IMG/VR virus record: IMGVR_UViG_3300036791_000914
Location: 1 to 29,751 of that record
Source of the DNA: a virus
Direction: 5' to 3' (one strand)
Length of the DNA stretch: 29,751 bases
The position numbers and the translations under genes are program-made. This document shows, in pieces, positions 6,173 through 13,199 of this stretch (positions are counted from its first letter, which is position 1; each line of letters starts with the position of its first letter). The notes beneath the pieces were generated by a model. That model ran no database searches. It was not told the origin of the DNA and saw nothing but the letters and a program-made list of their open reading frames with translations.

Positions 6173-6343
6173 ATGGAAAAGACGAAGAAGCCGATGACGG
6201 CCTCCGAGATGGGGAAAAAGGGCGGGCGGGCTCGCGTTGCGAAGATGACGCCGGAAGAACGGTCGGAACAGATGCGGAAACTTGTCAAACGGCGCTGGCG
6301 GCTGGCGAAGGCCAAGAAAAAGGAAGCAAAGACTGATGGATAG
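6173..6343 (+). CDS. Short basic GKKGG-type protein
   Basis: 56 residues, too short for many gene callers. MTASEMGKKGGRARVAKMTP, then EERSEQMRKLVKRRW, matches the widespread family of tiny basic bacterial and phage proteins with G-x-x-G-G-x-A-R followed by S/T-P-E-E-R and a K/R-x-R-W helix. Codon third positions are GC-rich in this frame. Its function is unknown; basic charge suggests nucleic-acid contact. It diverges from the recombination operon at the tandem operators and overlaps the next gene by 8 bp. A second ATG at 6166 opens another frame of equal length (see findings). Confidence 0.65.
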   Translation: MEKTKKPMTASEMGKKGGRARVAKMTPEERSEQMRKLVKRRWRLAKAKKKEAKTDG

Positions 6344-6581
6344 CGGGATAGTGACATCGGTCATTTCTGCCAGCAGCGCCGTTATCATTGCTGGGCTGGC
6401 TATTGCGTCCAATACGTATTGGATCGGGCGGTCCTTCGATGAGCTTGCGCGATCCCTTAATCAATTTCGGGTGGATGTGAATAAACGGCTGGACACGATC
6501 GAGGCTGATCTGAAGGAGATAGTCAAAATAACGAACGATCTGGACAAACGGCTAGATCGGCTGGAGCAGCAGAAGAAGTGA
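6336..6581 (+). CDS. Membrane-anchored coiled-coil protein
   Basis: 81 residues. Residues 5-25 (IVTSVISASSAVIIAGLAIA) form one transmembrane segment, followed by a continuous heptad-patterned coiled coil from about 33 to the end (VNKRLDTIEADLKEIVKITN; DLDKRLDRLEQQKK). The ATG overlaps the stop of the preceding small gene, so the pair is one operon. Its stop abuts the stop of the convergent ejection gene at 6582. A single-spanning membrane protein with a coiled coil, expressed apart from the virion genes, could be a lysogen-expressed exclusion factor or an unusual lysis component. Neither is shown by the sequence. Confidence 0.65.
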   Translation: MDSGIVTSVISASSAVIIAGLAIASNTYWIGRSFDELARSLNQFRVDVNKRLDTIEADLKEIVKITNDLDKRLDRLEQQKK

Positions 6582-8534
6582 CTAACGCTTCTGCTGACGT
6601 TTGCGCAACCGCTCTACTGTCTGCGCAGCAGTCTCCGGCGCCGGGAGCGCTTGCTGCGGGGCAGCCGGGCCGCCCTCGTCCACCATCTTGGCGAGGTGCG
6701 CTTTGGCGAGGTCCAACGTCTTGCCGTCGAGCATCGACCCGGTTTTCTTGTTTACCTGGTATTGGGTCTTCGGAGTCGGATTCCCTACCTCGCGCCCGTG
6801 CTGCAGCGCGCCTGGCTCCGCCGGCTGGCCCGGTTCCTCCTTCGTGCCGTTCATGAAGGCCCGCTTTTGGGCCTCGGTCATGTCGTCAAAGATTTTGGGA
6901 TCCGTAATGCCGGTCGAGTAGGCGTAGTGCGCGGCGTTGTACCCTTTCTCGTTTTCGGCGCGCTGATGCTCCAGTACCGAAGAGTTCAGCTCCGTATCTT
7001 CCGGTACGTACGTGCCGTGCCCCAACTCGCCGGGCGTGGGAATGTGCTCTGGCCGGCCGGAGGGATAGTATTCGAGGCTCCTGGGCGGTACGTGCGCAGT
7101 ACTCCTAGCACTTGGTATCGCCTCGGGGGCGACGGTAGGCTGGGAAGGTGACTCTGTACGCCCAGGAAGGGGTGGCTCTGCTACGGCGGGCGAAACGACA
7201 TTTTGACGAGCTGGTACTGGCGCTGGCACCACTGGTGACGCAGGAGTCACTGGAGCGGTGGTTGAAGGCGTTTGAGTCGCTGCCGCCTCTGGAACTGCGC
7301 CCGCGGCCGCCACAGGAGGAGAAACGGGCGCAGCCTGCGCGCCCGCAGCAGCCGCTTTCTCGTCCTCGACCACCCGTGACGCGAGTCGTCGCAGATTTAC
7401 TTGCTCGGCAGCAGGCAGCTTGGCGAAGTTCTTCACGCCAAAGCCCTGCGCAATCTCCTTCATCTTCACCAGAACCGGATCAGCCTCCGGGGCAGTAGCT
7501 GCGGCAGCCTGCTGTGCCCGCGCCTCGAGGATCTTCGCGTTCACAGCTTGGCGTGCCGTACGCTTCGCAGCGAGGTCTGCGACGTCCGGCGCAATTGGTT
7601 GGACGGGTGCCGGCGCTGCTGCCGGCGCTGCTGCCGGCGTTGGCTGCGCTCCTCCAGCCTGCCAGCCCGGTGTGTTCCCCTCTGCACGGTTTTGTGCGGC
7701 TGCGGCATCGCGTGCCTGAGCTGCTGCTCGGTCCGCGAGCTCCGCTTTAGCCCCACGCACTGCGCTCACGAGCGTGTGCCCTGCTTTGATTGCGCCGGCC
7801 ACACCAGCAGCCGCTTCGTGACCAATGATCGGGGTTAGCACGGCTCCCGTACCTGCCGCGACGCCCAGCATGGGATTTGTCAGGCCGCCCTTGTTCGCGG
7901 CAAGGACGCCTTGCGCGGCGCCTTTAGCTGCGGTGCGGATGACACCTGGAGCAGCGGGGGGCGCCTCAGCCGCATCGCTGACAGTTGGGCTGGCACTTGT
8001 TGGCACTACGCCCATCGCCCGCACGGTTTCATGCGCGCCGTGCGCCATCAATGCGTCCGTAATTAATTCAGACGTAGCGCCGCTGTAATCGCCGCTACTT
8101 AACTGCTGTCCAATTTGGACACCCGCTTGATACGGGTGCCTGATCGCAAACGGCACCAGATCTTTGGCCGCTTCCCAGGCTTCGCCGTAGTCGCGATGGG
8201 CCGGGCTCAGCGCATCATCGATGCGCCCGATACCTTCGAGGATGTTCTGGTAGTTTAATTTCTCCGCGACTTTGCGCGAGGTGTTCCCGAGATAATCCAG
8301 AACGCCCGTGTCCTGTGGGCCTCCTGGTTGTGGTCTGGGCATCGGTTGCATGTTTAGTTTGTGCGCCAGTTTACTGCTGGCGTTATCGAGATAATCCAGG
8401 AAGCCCGTATCCTGCGATCCTGCCGGCGGCGTGGCGGCAACGTGGTTGGTGGTAGTGTCCCACGTTTGCGGTGGCGCGACATGGGCGACTGTACTGTCCC
8501 AGCCCTGATCAGGATTTACTGTGCTGGTTGCCAT
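6582..8534 (-). CDS. Large Ala/Pro-rich virion protein, P22 gp16-position ejection protein
   Basis: 650 residues, rich in Ala, Pro, Gln and Thr with a long low-complexity middle (about 280-470). Residues 40-61 and 73-94 are an imperfect duplication (QDTGFLDYLDNASSKLAHKL against QDTGVLDYLGNTSRKVAEKL), preceded by a shorter one (WDSTVAHVA / WDTTTNHVA). Residues 205-265 hold a Gly/Ala-rich hydrophobic stretch (PMLGVAAGTGAVLTPIIGHE) that could insert in a membrane. As the last virion gene after two other ejection-type proteins, it occupies the place of P22 gp16, which passes into the cell with the DNA. Family assignment rests on synteny and composition, not on a motif. It overlaps the upstream gene by 19 bp. 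Confidence 0.75.
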   Translation of the reverse strand: MATSTVNPDQGWDSTVAHVAPPQTWDTTTNHVAATPPAGSQDTGFLDYLDNASSKLAHKLNMQPMPRPQPGGPQDTGVLDYLGNTSRKVAEKLNYQNILEGIGRIDDALSPAHRDYGEAWEAAKDLVPFAIRHPYQAGVQIGQQLSSGDYSGATSELITDALMAHGAHETVRAMGVVPTSASPTVSDAAEAPPAAPGVIRTAAKGAAQGVLAANKGGLTNPMLGVAAGTGAVLTPIIGHEAAAGVAGAIKAGHTLVSAVRGAKAELADRAAAQARDAAAAQNRAEGNTPGWQAGGAQPTPAAAPAAAPAPVQPIAPDVADLAAKRTARQAVNAKILEARAQQAAAATAPEADPVLVKMKEIAQGFGVKNFAKLPAAEQVNLRRLASRVVEDEKAAAAGAQAAPVSPPVAAAGAVPEAAATQTPSTTAPVTPASPVVPAPVPARQNVVSPAVAEPPLPGRTESPSQPTVAPEAIPSARSTAHVPPRSLEYYPSGRPEHIPTPGELGHGTYVPEDTELNSSVLEHQRAENEKGYNAAHYAYSTGITDPKIFDDMTEAQKRAFMNGTKEEPGQPAEPGALQHGREVGNPTPKTQYQVNKKTGSMLDGKTLDLAKAHLAKMVDEGGPAAPQQALPAPETAAQTVERLRKRQQKR

Positions 8535-10141
8535 TTGAATTGCGTCGGATCAGCGGGATTTACAGCAGTGACTTTGATGACCTTGTTTTGTTTGGGCGAG
8601 AAGAAGGTTTTGCCGACATCGGAGGCGGAAAGCGTTGCCGGCAGAGCGGGTGCGCCGCCGCCGCCTGCCAGCGTATTCAGAATGCCACGGCCCTTCTGTG
8701 TTGCGGCAATACGTGACTCGCGATCCGGCGCATTTTCGATCTCCTGCAACGTCTGCGTGGCAGTATCCATCTTGCGTGAAACCAGGCCCTGCACGTCAGC
8801 AAGCACGCCTTGCAATTGCCGGGACTGATCGGGCGTAAGCTTCTGACCGCTTCCGAGTTTTTGCATCCATGCCTGAAGGTCGCCGGAGACGCCGCGAGCG
8901 CCGCCAATTGAATTCAGTTCGGGTTGTGTAATTCGAACGCCGCTGCCCTGGCCGCCCACAAGCGCAGTAAGTACCTTCGGAATCGCCAGCGCCTGCGCTT
9001 CAGGCGTGCCGGACGCTAACATCTGCTGCGCTTCGCCGATGCGTTGCAGCTGGGTATTTGCTCCGGTAAGCGCCGTCTGGAACGGCGAACCGAAAACCTT
9101 CGTTTCGCGGTCTGCCTGATTGAACCGCGCCAGCGCTGTTTCGGCGTTCGCCCTCGTCGCCTGAATTCCAAGCTCCCGGTTGCGCTGCTGTTCTTCAACA
9201 GTCTGGTGCGCCGCCGTTTGCCGCTCCGCTTGCGTCATCCCGGCGTTTTGCACGTCGCCTAAGGTTGGATTCGTTTCGGGCTTCGGCGCGACCGTTTTTG
9301 CGAGTGCCGGCAGCGCATCATATGCCGTTTTATATTTCACCGGATCGCCGACTGCTTTTAATAGACCTGGCAAAACGGTTTGGTACTGCTCACGCGCCGA
9401 TGTCGCTGTTTCTCCCGGTATTTTCGCCGCCGATTCTAACCCCTTTTGCCTTGCATCTTCGGTCTGTTGCTCCTTCAATGCGCGGTCGGTCAGGAAGTCC
9501 TTCGCTGCCTTACTGCTCCCGATCAACTGGTCGGTGAGAGTCTTAATACCCGCCGGCGTCGGATTGGCGTCAATCATGGAAGTGTACTGCTGCGCTTGTT
9601 GCGGCGTTATATTTCCATTCACCACTTCATGCTGGACTTGCTTCCTGGCGAAATCCGGATCATTTAGGTGATCGGCGATGGTAACGCCCAGCATTCCCTG
9701 GTGATCTTGCGCCGTCTGCTGTACTTTATTCTGCGCATCGGTAGCATCGGCTTTGGCTTTATTTAACGCGGCCTGAGTCTTTTCCTGTTCATCGAGCGAC
9801 TGGTTGACCTTGAAGGCTAGATAGCCCTTCCCGCTGGTGGCCAGATTTTGGTTGATTACGTTGCGATCATATGAGTAGCTGCCATCAGGATTCACCTTGA
9901 ATGCGCCCGGGGTCTGCATAGCGCTATTGATCGCTTGCTGATTGGCGATGTCCTGCTGCTTCTGCTGCAACTCCAGTGCGCCGGACTGTATTTGCTGCTG
10001 ACTCGCCTGGCTTTGCAGCCGCGCATTCTGCAGCGCCAACTGCTTCGCCTGCAGGTCGGCCACCGTGGGGATGGGCTGCGGGTTTGCAATGGACTGCAGC
10101 ACTGCCGCACTGGGCTGAATGATGGAGGGATCAAGTGGCAT
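8516..10141 (-). CDS. DNA ejection-type virion protein, P22 gp20 position
   Basis: 541 residues from the ATG at 10139-10141. GGAGG precedes it by 6 bp, which makes it a better start than the TTG two codons upstream. The protein is Gln/Ala-rich and helical throughout, with coiled-coil stretches (LQAKQLALQNARLQSQASQQ near residue 35, and 110-150). The N-terminal 100 residues with repeated Gln resemble internal/ejection proteins of P22-type phages. The C-terminal 45 residues (from about SASDVGKTFFSP) look like a small beta domain. It lies between the gp7-position and gp16-position genes, and all three overlap or abut. Confidence 0.75.
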   Translation of the reverse strand: MPLDPSIIQPSAAVLQSIANPQPIPTVADLQAKQLALQNARLQSQASQQQIQSGALELQQKQQDIANQQAINSAMQTPGAFKVNPDGSYSYDRNVINQNLATSGKGYLAFKVNQSLDEQEKTQAALNKAKADATDAQNKVQQTAQDHQGMLGVTIADHLNDPDFARKQVQHEVVNGNITPQQAQQYTSMIDANPTPAGIKTLTDQLIGSSKAAKDFLTDRALKEQQTEDARQKGLESAAKIPGETATSAREQYQTVLPGLLKAVGDPVKYKTAYDALPALAKTVAPKPETNPTLGDVQNAGMTQAERQTAAHQTVEEQQRNRELGIQATRANAETALARFNQADRETKVFGSPFQTALTGANTQLQRIGEAQQMLASGTPEAQALAIPKVLTALVGGQGSGVRITQPELNSIGGARGVSGDLQAWMQKLGSGQKLTPDQSRQLQGVLADVQGLVSRKMDTATQTLQEIENAPDRESRIAATQKGRGILNTLAGGGGAPALPATLSASDVGKTFFSPKQNKVIKVTAVNPADPTQFKWQPAQ

Positions 10142-10143
10142 AA

Positions 10144-11490
10144 TCAACCTCCTCCGTAGTTATACATTTCACTCTCTGGCACCGGACCAGCCATTGACCC
10201 AAACCCAACGAGCCCGGCGTTGCCGCTGAGGTCTGGACTGAAGTTCATGCTGTTCAGGCTTCCCGCTCCAGGCGATGCGACGAGTGAGCCCGCACCGAGC
10301 CCAGGGCTATTTTGCCCCAGATAGTTATTCAGTTGGTACTTGTTGTATGCGCTCTGGCCGAGGCTGCCCAGGCCGGAGGCAATACTGCCGAATGCATTGC
10401 CTAATCCCATTGTCCCAGCCGCCTGAGCATTGCCTGCTCCCATCGTGCCAGCCGCCAGCGCATTGCCTTGCCCGGTCATCAGATTGGCCATGTTGCCGCC
10501 AAATTGCCCCGCAGTGCTGGCACCTTGGCCGGTAGCCGTTTCCCCAATCCCGGCGATCTGGGCCAGCCGGTTGAAGTTCTGATTCTGCTGGGTGTTGTAA
10601 ACATCAAAACCCTGGCCATACAGACCTTGCTGATTCGCCAGTGCCTGCTGTGCCACTCCCAGGTTCTGCCCATACAGGCCGGACTGTGCTGCTAATGCTG
10701 CTTGGTTTGCCGCGAGATTCTGGCCGTATTGTCCGGACTGCGCTGCGAGTGCTGCCTGATCAGCAGTGAGGTTCTGTCCGTACAATGCAGACTGTCCGCT
10801 CAAGGCCTGCTGAGCCGCATTCTGGTTGGTGGTGTACGCGCCCAGCGCCTGGTTGTAATAGTTCTGATAGTTCGTGCTCGCCAATCCTTGGCCATACTGC
10901 TGCGCTGCTTTCGCCGCCGCACCGCCCAGGCCTCCAGTGGCAGCCTGCGACCTTTGCAGCGCCTGCAATCCCTGCTGCAGTTGGAACTGATACCCAGGCA
11001 TCTGTGCTGCCTGCTCTGCCGTGGGTGCTTGAAACGCTGTCGGATTTAGCGCCTGCTGCGCCATGCCGGTAGCTTGAAACGCCGCCGGATTCAAAGCGTT
11101 GGCCGCCGCGCCGGTCGCTTGGAATTGCGCTGGATTTAATGCATTCAATGCCCCGCCGGCCGGCGTGAAGCCGTTCGGGTTCACTGCTGCCGCCGCCGCG
11201 CCGGTCGGCTGAAACGGCGCATACGCCTTCGGCTGGAATTGGCCTCCGGCCTTCGTGCCGGCTGTGAGCTGAGATAACGCAGTCGAGCCGGCCCCCAGGT
11301 AGGGCTTGATGTTCCCTTGCTGCGTATTGAACATCGACTGCTGCTGGTTCAGCGCATTCTGCCCGGCTTGGTATTGCTGCTGTGCCGCGTACTTCGATGC
11401 ATTCGCTGCTGTATCGGCAGCCGATTTGGTAGCAGCTGCCGATGCAATGCCAGCCGTAGCGGTGCCGATGCCTTGCGCTATTCCACCCAT
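10144..11490 (-). CDS. DNA transfer / ejection protein with two tandem-repeat arrays (P22 gp7 position)
   Basis: 448 residues. The N-terminal Gly/Ala segment, then QQQYQAGQNALNQQQSMFNT and the L-x-A-G-x-x-A-L-x-Q-L-x-A-G-T motif (65-79), PGYQFQLQQGLQALQRSQAA (165-184) and NRLAQIAGIGETATGQGAST (307-326) follow closely the pattern of podovirus DNA-transfer proteins. Residues 101-160 hold four 15-residue units of type NALNPAxFQATGAAA; residues 227-298 hold four 18-residue units of type QAALAAQSGLYGQNLxxx. The C-terminus is Gly/Ser/Asn-rich. The arrays are an insertion into the usual compact layout. It probably travels with the DNA through the cell envelope. Confidence 0.85.
   Translation of the reverse strand: MGGIAQGIGTATAGIASAAATKSAADTAANASKYAAQQQYQAGQNALNQQQSMFNTQQGNIKPYLGAGSTALSQLTAGTKAGGQFQPKAYAPFQPTGAAAAAVNPNGFTPAGGALNALNPAQFQATGAAANALNPAAFQATGMAQQALNPTAFQAPTAEQAAQMPGYQFQLQQGLQALQRSQAATGGLGGAAAKAAQQYGQGLASTNYQNYYNQALGAYTTNQNAAQQALSGQSALYGQNLTADQAALAAQSGQYGQNLAANQAALAAQSGLYGQNLGVAQQALANQQGLYGQGFDVYNTQQNQNFNRLAQIAGIGETATGQGASTAGQFGGNMANLMTGQGNALAAGTMGAGNAQAAGTMGLGNAFGSIASGLGSLGQSAYNKYQLNNYLGQNSPGLGAGSLVASPGAGSLNSMNFSPDLSGNAGLVGFGSMAGPVPESEMYNYGGG
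10597..10812 (-). repeat. Four 54-bp coding repeats
   Basis: Codons 227-298 of the ejection protein form four 18-residue units; the Y-G-Q core recurs every 54 bp. The copies have diverged somewhat at DNA level. Confidence 0.8.
11011..11190 (-). repeat. Four 45-bp coding repeats
   Basis: Codons 101-160 of the same protein form four 15-residue units with the core NP-x-x-F. The first unit is the most diverged. Confidence 0.75.
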
Positions 11491-11494
11491 AAAA

Positions 11495-11950
11495 TTACAA
11501 TTCCTTTCCTACCCAAACCTGGTCGCACAATTGGCCGTGCTTCAGGACGCTCTTGGTGTTCAGCCCGATCCGTTTCAAACCGCTGCTCAATGCCATCCAG
11601 AGCGCCGGCCTGTTGTCGGGCGAAATGGCCCCGATGACCTTTCTGCAAGTGGTATGCTCCCTCAGCCAAGCATGGCCAGCCTTATAAACTGCCAGAGCTT
11701 CGCGCCCGCGGCAATGCGGCAGCAAACAGGTGTGCGCTTCCCAGCAGACCGCATTGTGCAGAAAGCACACAAACAAGCCCAGCACCCGGCCGGCATCCTC
11801 TGTGACCAGGATGTACCAGAGCCTGTCGCTACGCTCCGGCTCAAAGTCTTCCGCCGATGGCGCGGTGTCATCCCGGATGCCTTCATACACGGCTGGATGA
11901 GTCATAATCTGCCGCACCAGTTCATAGTCGAAAGTACGCTCGAAGGTCAC
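11495..11950 (-). CDS. GNAT-fold phage protein, P22 gp14 position
   Basis: 151 residues from a GTG. The layout (an N-terminal strand/helix; WYILVTEDAGRVLGLFVCF at 45-63; HTCLLPHCRGREALAVYKAG at 73-92; CRKVIGAISPDNRPALWMAL at 102-121; a last strand ending DQVWVGKEL) matches the N-acetyltransferase fold, with the R-G-R/E-A region standing where the acetyl-CoA loop lies. Phages of P22 type have such a GNAT-like protein beside the ejection genes, including the gp14 head-assembly protein family as I recall it. Whether it acetylates anything is unknown. It sits directly upstream of the gp7-position gene. Confidence 0.7.
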   Translation of the reverse strand: MTFERTFDYELVRQIMTHPAVYEGIRDDTAPSAEDFEPERSDRLWYILVTEDAGRVLGLFVCFLHNAVCWEAHTCLLPHCRGREALAVYKAGHAWLREHTTCRKVIGAISPDNRPALWMALSSGLKRIGLNTKSVLKHGQLCDQVWVGKEL

Positions 11951-11967
11951 AGGCTTAGAATGTCCAG

Positions 11968-12720
11968 ATGGATGACATCACGGCTAAAGCGCTGGCCTTG
12001 CTGCATCGCCCATTGCGTATCGTGGATGTCGGCGCACAGTCACTAGGCGCACATGCGTACTCATCTCTGGTGGGGCTTTGCGAGCTGGAAATTATCGGCT
12101 TCGATCCGTTGATAGACCGCCTGCGCGAACGTGCCGAAAACGAACCGGCACCGAACACTACACTGTTGCCGTATGCAATCGGTGATGGCGCGCTGCACAC
12201 GTTTTATGTAAACAGCAATGATGCCAATTCGTCTCTGTTTGCGCTCAATCTGCCCTGGCTGCGGCTGTTTCGCCGGCCTCGGGAAGTGCACACGGTTCGT
12301 ACCGAACAGATCGAGACGCATCGCCTGGATGACGTACTGCCGCCGGAACCCATCGATTTTTTAAAGCTGGACTTGGAAGGCGGCGAGCTGATGGCGCTGC
12401 GTGGCGCGAAGCGCACGCTTTCAGAAACCGCGGTACTGCATTGCGAAGTGTCATTCAGCCAAAGCCTTGTCGCGCAGCCGCTCTTTTCCGATGTCGACCC
12501 GTTTATCCGTTTTCACGGCTTCCAGCTCATTGATTTACTGCTTGGCCCTCACTATAGCTTTGTGGTTCCGTCGGGGCAACAATCGCCCGACTGCCTGCGC
12601 TGGGCCGACGCCGTATACTTCCGACAGAGCGATGACGCCGCAGTGAAAGCCGTACAAGCTCTCATCGCGGCAGCGGTATATGGCAAGCCGACGCTCGCCG
12701 AATATCTGCTGAGTTCCTAG
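11968..12720 (+). CDS. FkbM-family SAM-dependent methyltransferase
   Basis: 250 residues. Rossmann methyltransferase motifs are in order: RIVDVGAQ (motif I, about 17-24), EIIGFDP (40-46, with the acidic residue that binds SAM ribose), LLPYAIGDG, then the FkbM signature PIDFLKLDLEGGELMALRGA (about 127-146) and HCEVSF. FkbM enzymes usually O-methylate sugars or polyketides. It runs against the tail operon: its start is 17 bp from the start of the GNAT-like gene, and its stop overlaps the next virion gene's stop by 4 bp. This is the position of a 'moron' gene, suggesting acquisition and separate expression. Modification of a surface glycan, changing phage adsorption, is a plausible but unproven role. 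Confidence 0.85.
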   Translation: MDDITAKALALLHRPLRIVDVGAQSLGAHAYSSLVGLCELEIIGFDPLIDRLRERAENEPAPNTTLLPYAIGDGALHTFYVNSNDANSSLFALNLPWLRLFRRPREVHTVRTEQIETHRLDDVLPPEPIDFLKLDLEGGELMALRGAKRTLSETAVLHCEVSFSQSLVAQPLFSDVDPFIRFHGFQLIDLLLGPHYSFVVPSGQQSPDCLRWADAVYFRQSDDAAVKAVQALIAAAVYGKPTLAEYLLSS

Positions 12721-13187
12721 CCGCATTGATACGTTCCCGTGATATTCACGCTGGCACCGGTGCCCAATACCCAGCTCGTTTGATTGTTTCGCCGCGTCAG
12801 GAGCCCGGTAGCCGTTATGAATCCTAAGTAATTTTCCTGGACAACCGGGGTTGGCTGATTTCCGTTTGCAGAAAACGGCACCGGATTCGGCCCGGTATAT
12901 GGCACAGGAGCCGAAAATGTGATGTCCTGACCAGCGGTGCCACCGATTGTGAACTGCAAAGCGCAATAGAAATGCACGACCGGTCCGAGCCTGAGGTAAC
13001 GCGCCACGAAAACGGTAAATGCGCTAATCGTCATCGTTCCCGAGTTGAGAACGGTCGGCGTCCAGGTCTGCCAAGCGCCGTATGAATCGTTGGCTGAGAT
13101 GTTTCCCGAAGCATCCGATTGAAAGTGAATGTTGTTTGTATTCGCTGGAGCCGCTGGCGTGGTGTCGTTAAAATTGACTGTTGACAT
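12717..13187 (-). CDS. Small fibre/receptor-type structural protein
   Basis: 156 residues. The N-terminus (MSTVNFNDTTPAAPANTNNI, then F-Q-S-D-A-S-G-N-I-S-A) is the N-terminal segment recurrent in phage tail-associated proteins (V-N-F-x-D-x-T-P-A-x-P-x-x). The rest, from about 38, is beta-rich (WQTWTPTVLNSGTMTISAFT; RYLRLGPVVHFYCALQF) and looks like a jelly-roll head of the kind found at fibre tips. AAGGA precedes the ATG by 5 bp. It lies at the end of the fibre cluster, next to the foreign methyltransferase gene. Confidence 0.75.
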   Translation of the reverse strand: MSTVNFNDTTPAAPANTNNIHFQSDASGNISANDSYGAWQTWTPTVLNSGTMTISAFTVFVARYLRLGPVVHFYCALQFTIGGTAGQDITFSAPVPYTGPNPVPFSANGNQPTPVVQENYLGFITATGLLTRRNNQTSWVLGTGASVNITGTYQCG

Positions 13188-13199
13188 AAGATCCTTTCG

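Noticed and set aside
5867-6412. 181-residue version of the operon's first gene
   Set aside because: The extra N-terminus reads antisense through the plus-strand operon, the operators and the promoter; the ATG at 6092-6094 is just downstream of the promoter.
7148-7498. Plus-strand frame of 116 codons with a protein-like start
   Set aside because: It is the mirror of the Ala/Pro-rich part of the gp16-position gene; its Pro/Arg/Gln bias is explained by that.
10597-11190. CRISPR-like repeat array
   Set aside because: Repeats are directly adjacent 45- and 54-bp units without unique spacers, in phase with the codons of an ejection protein.
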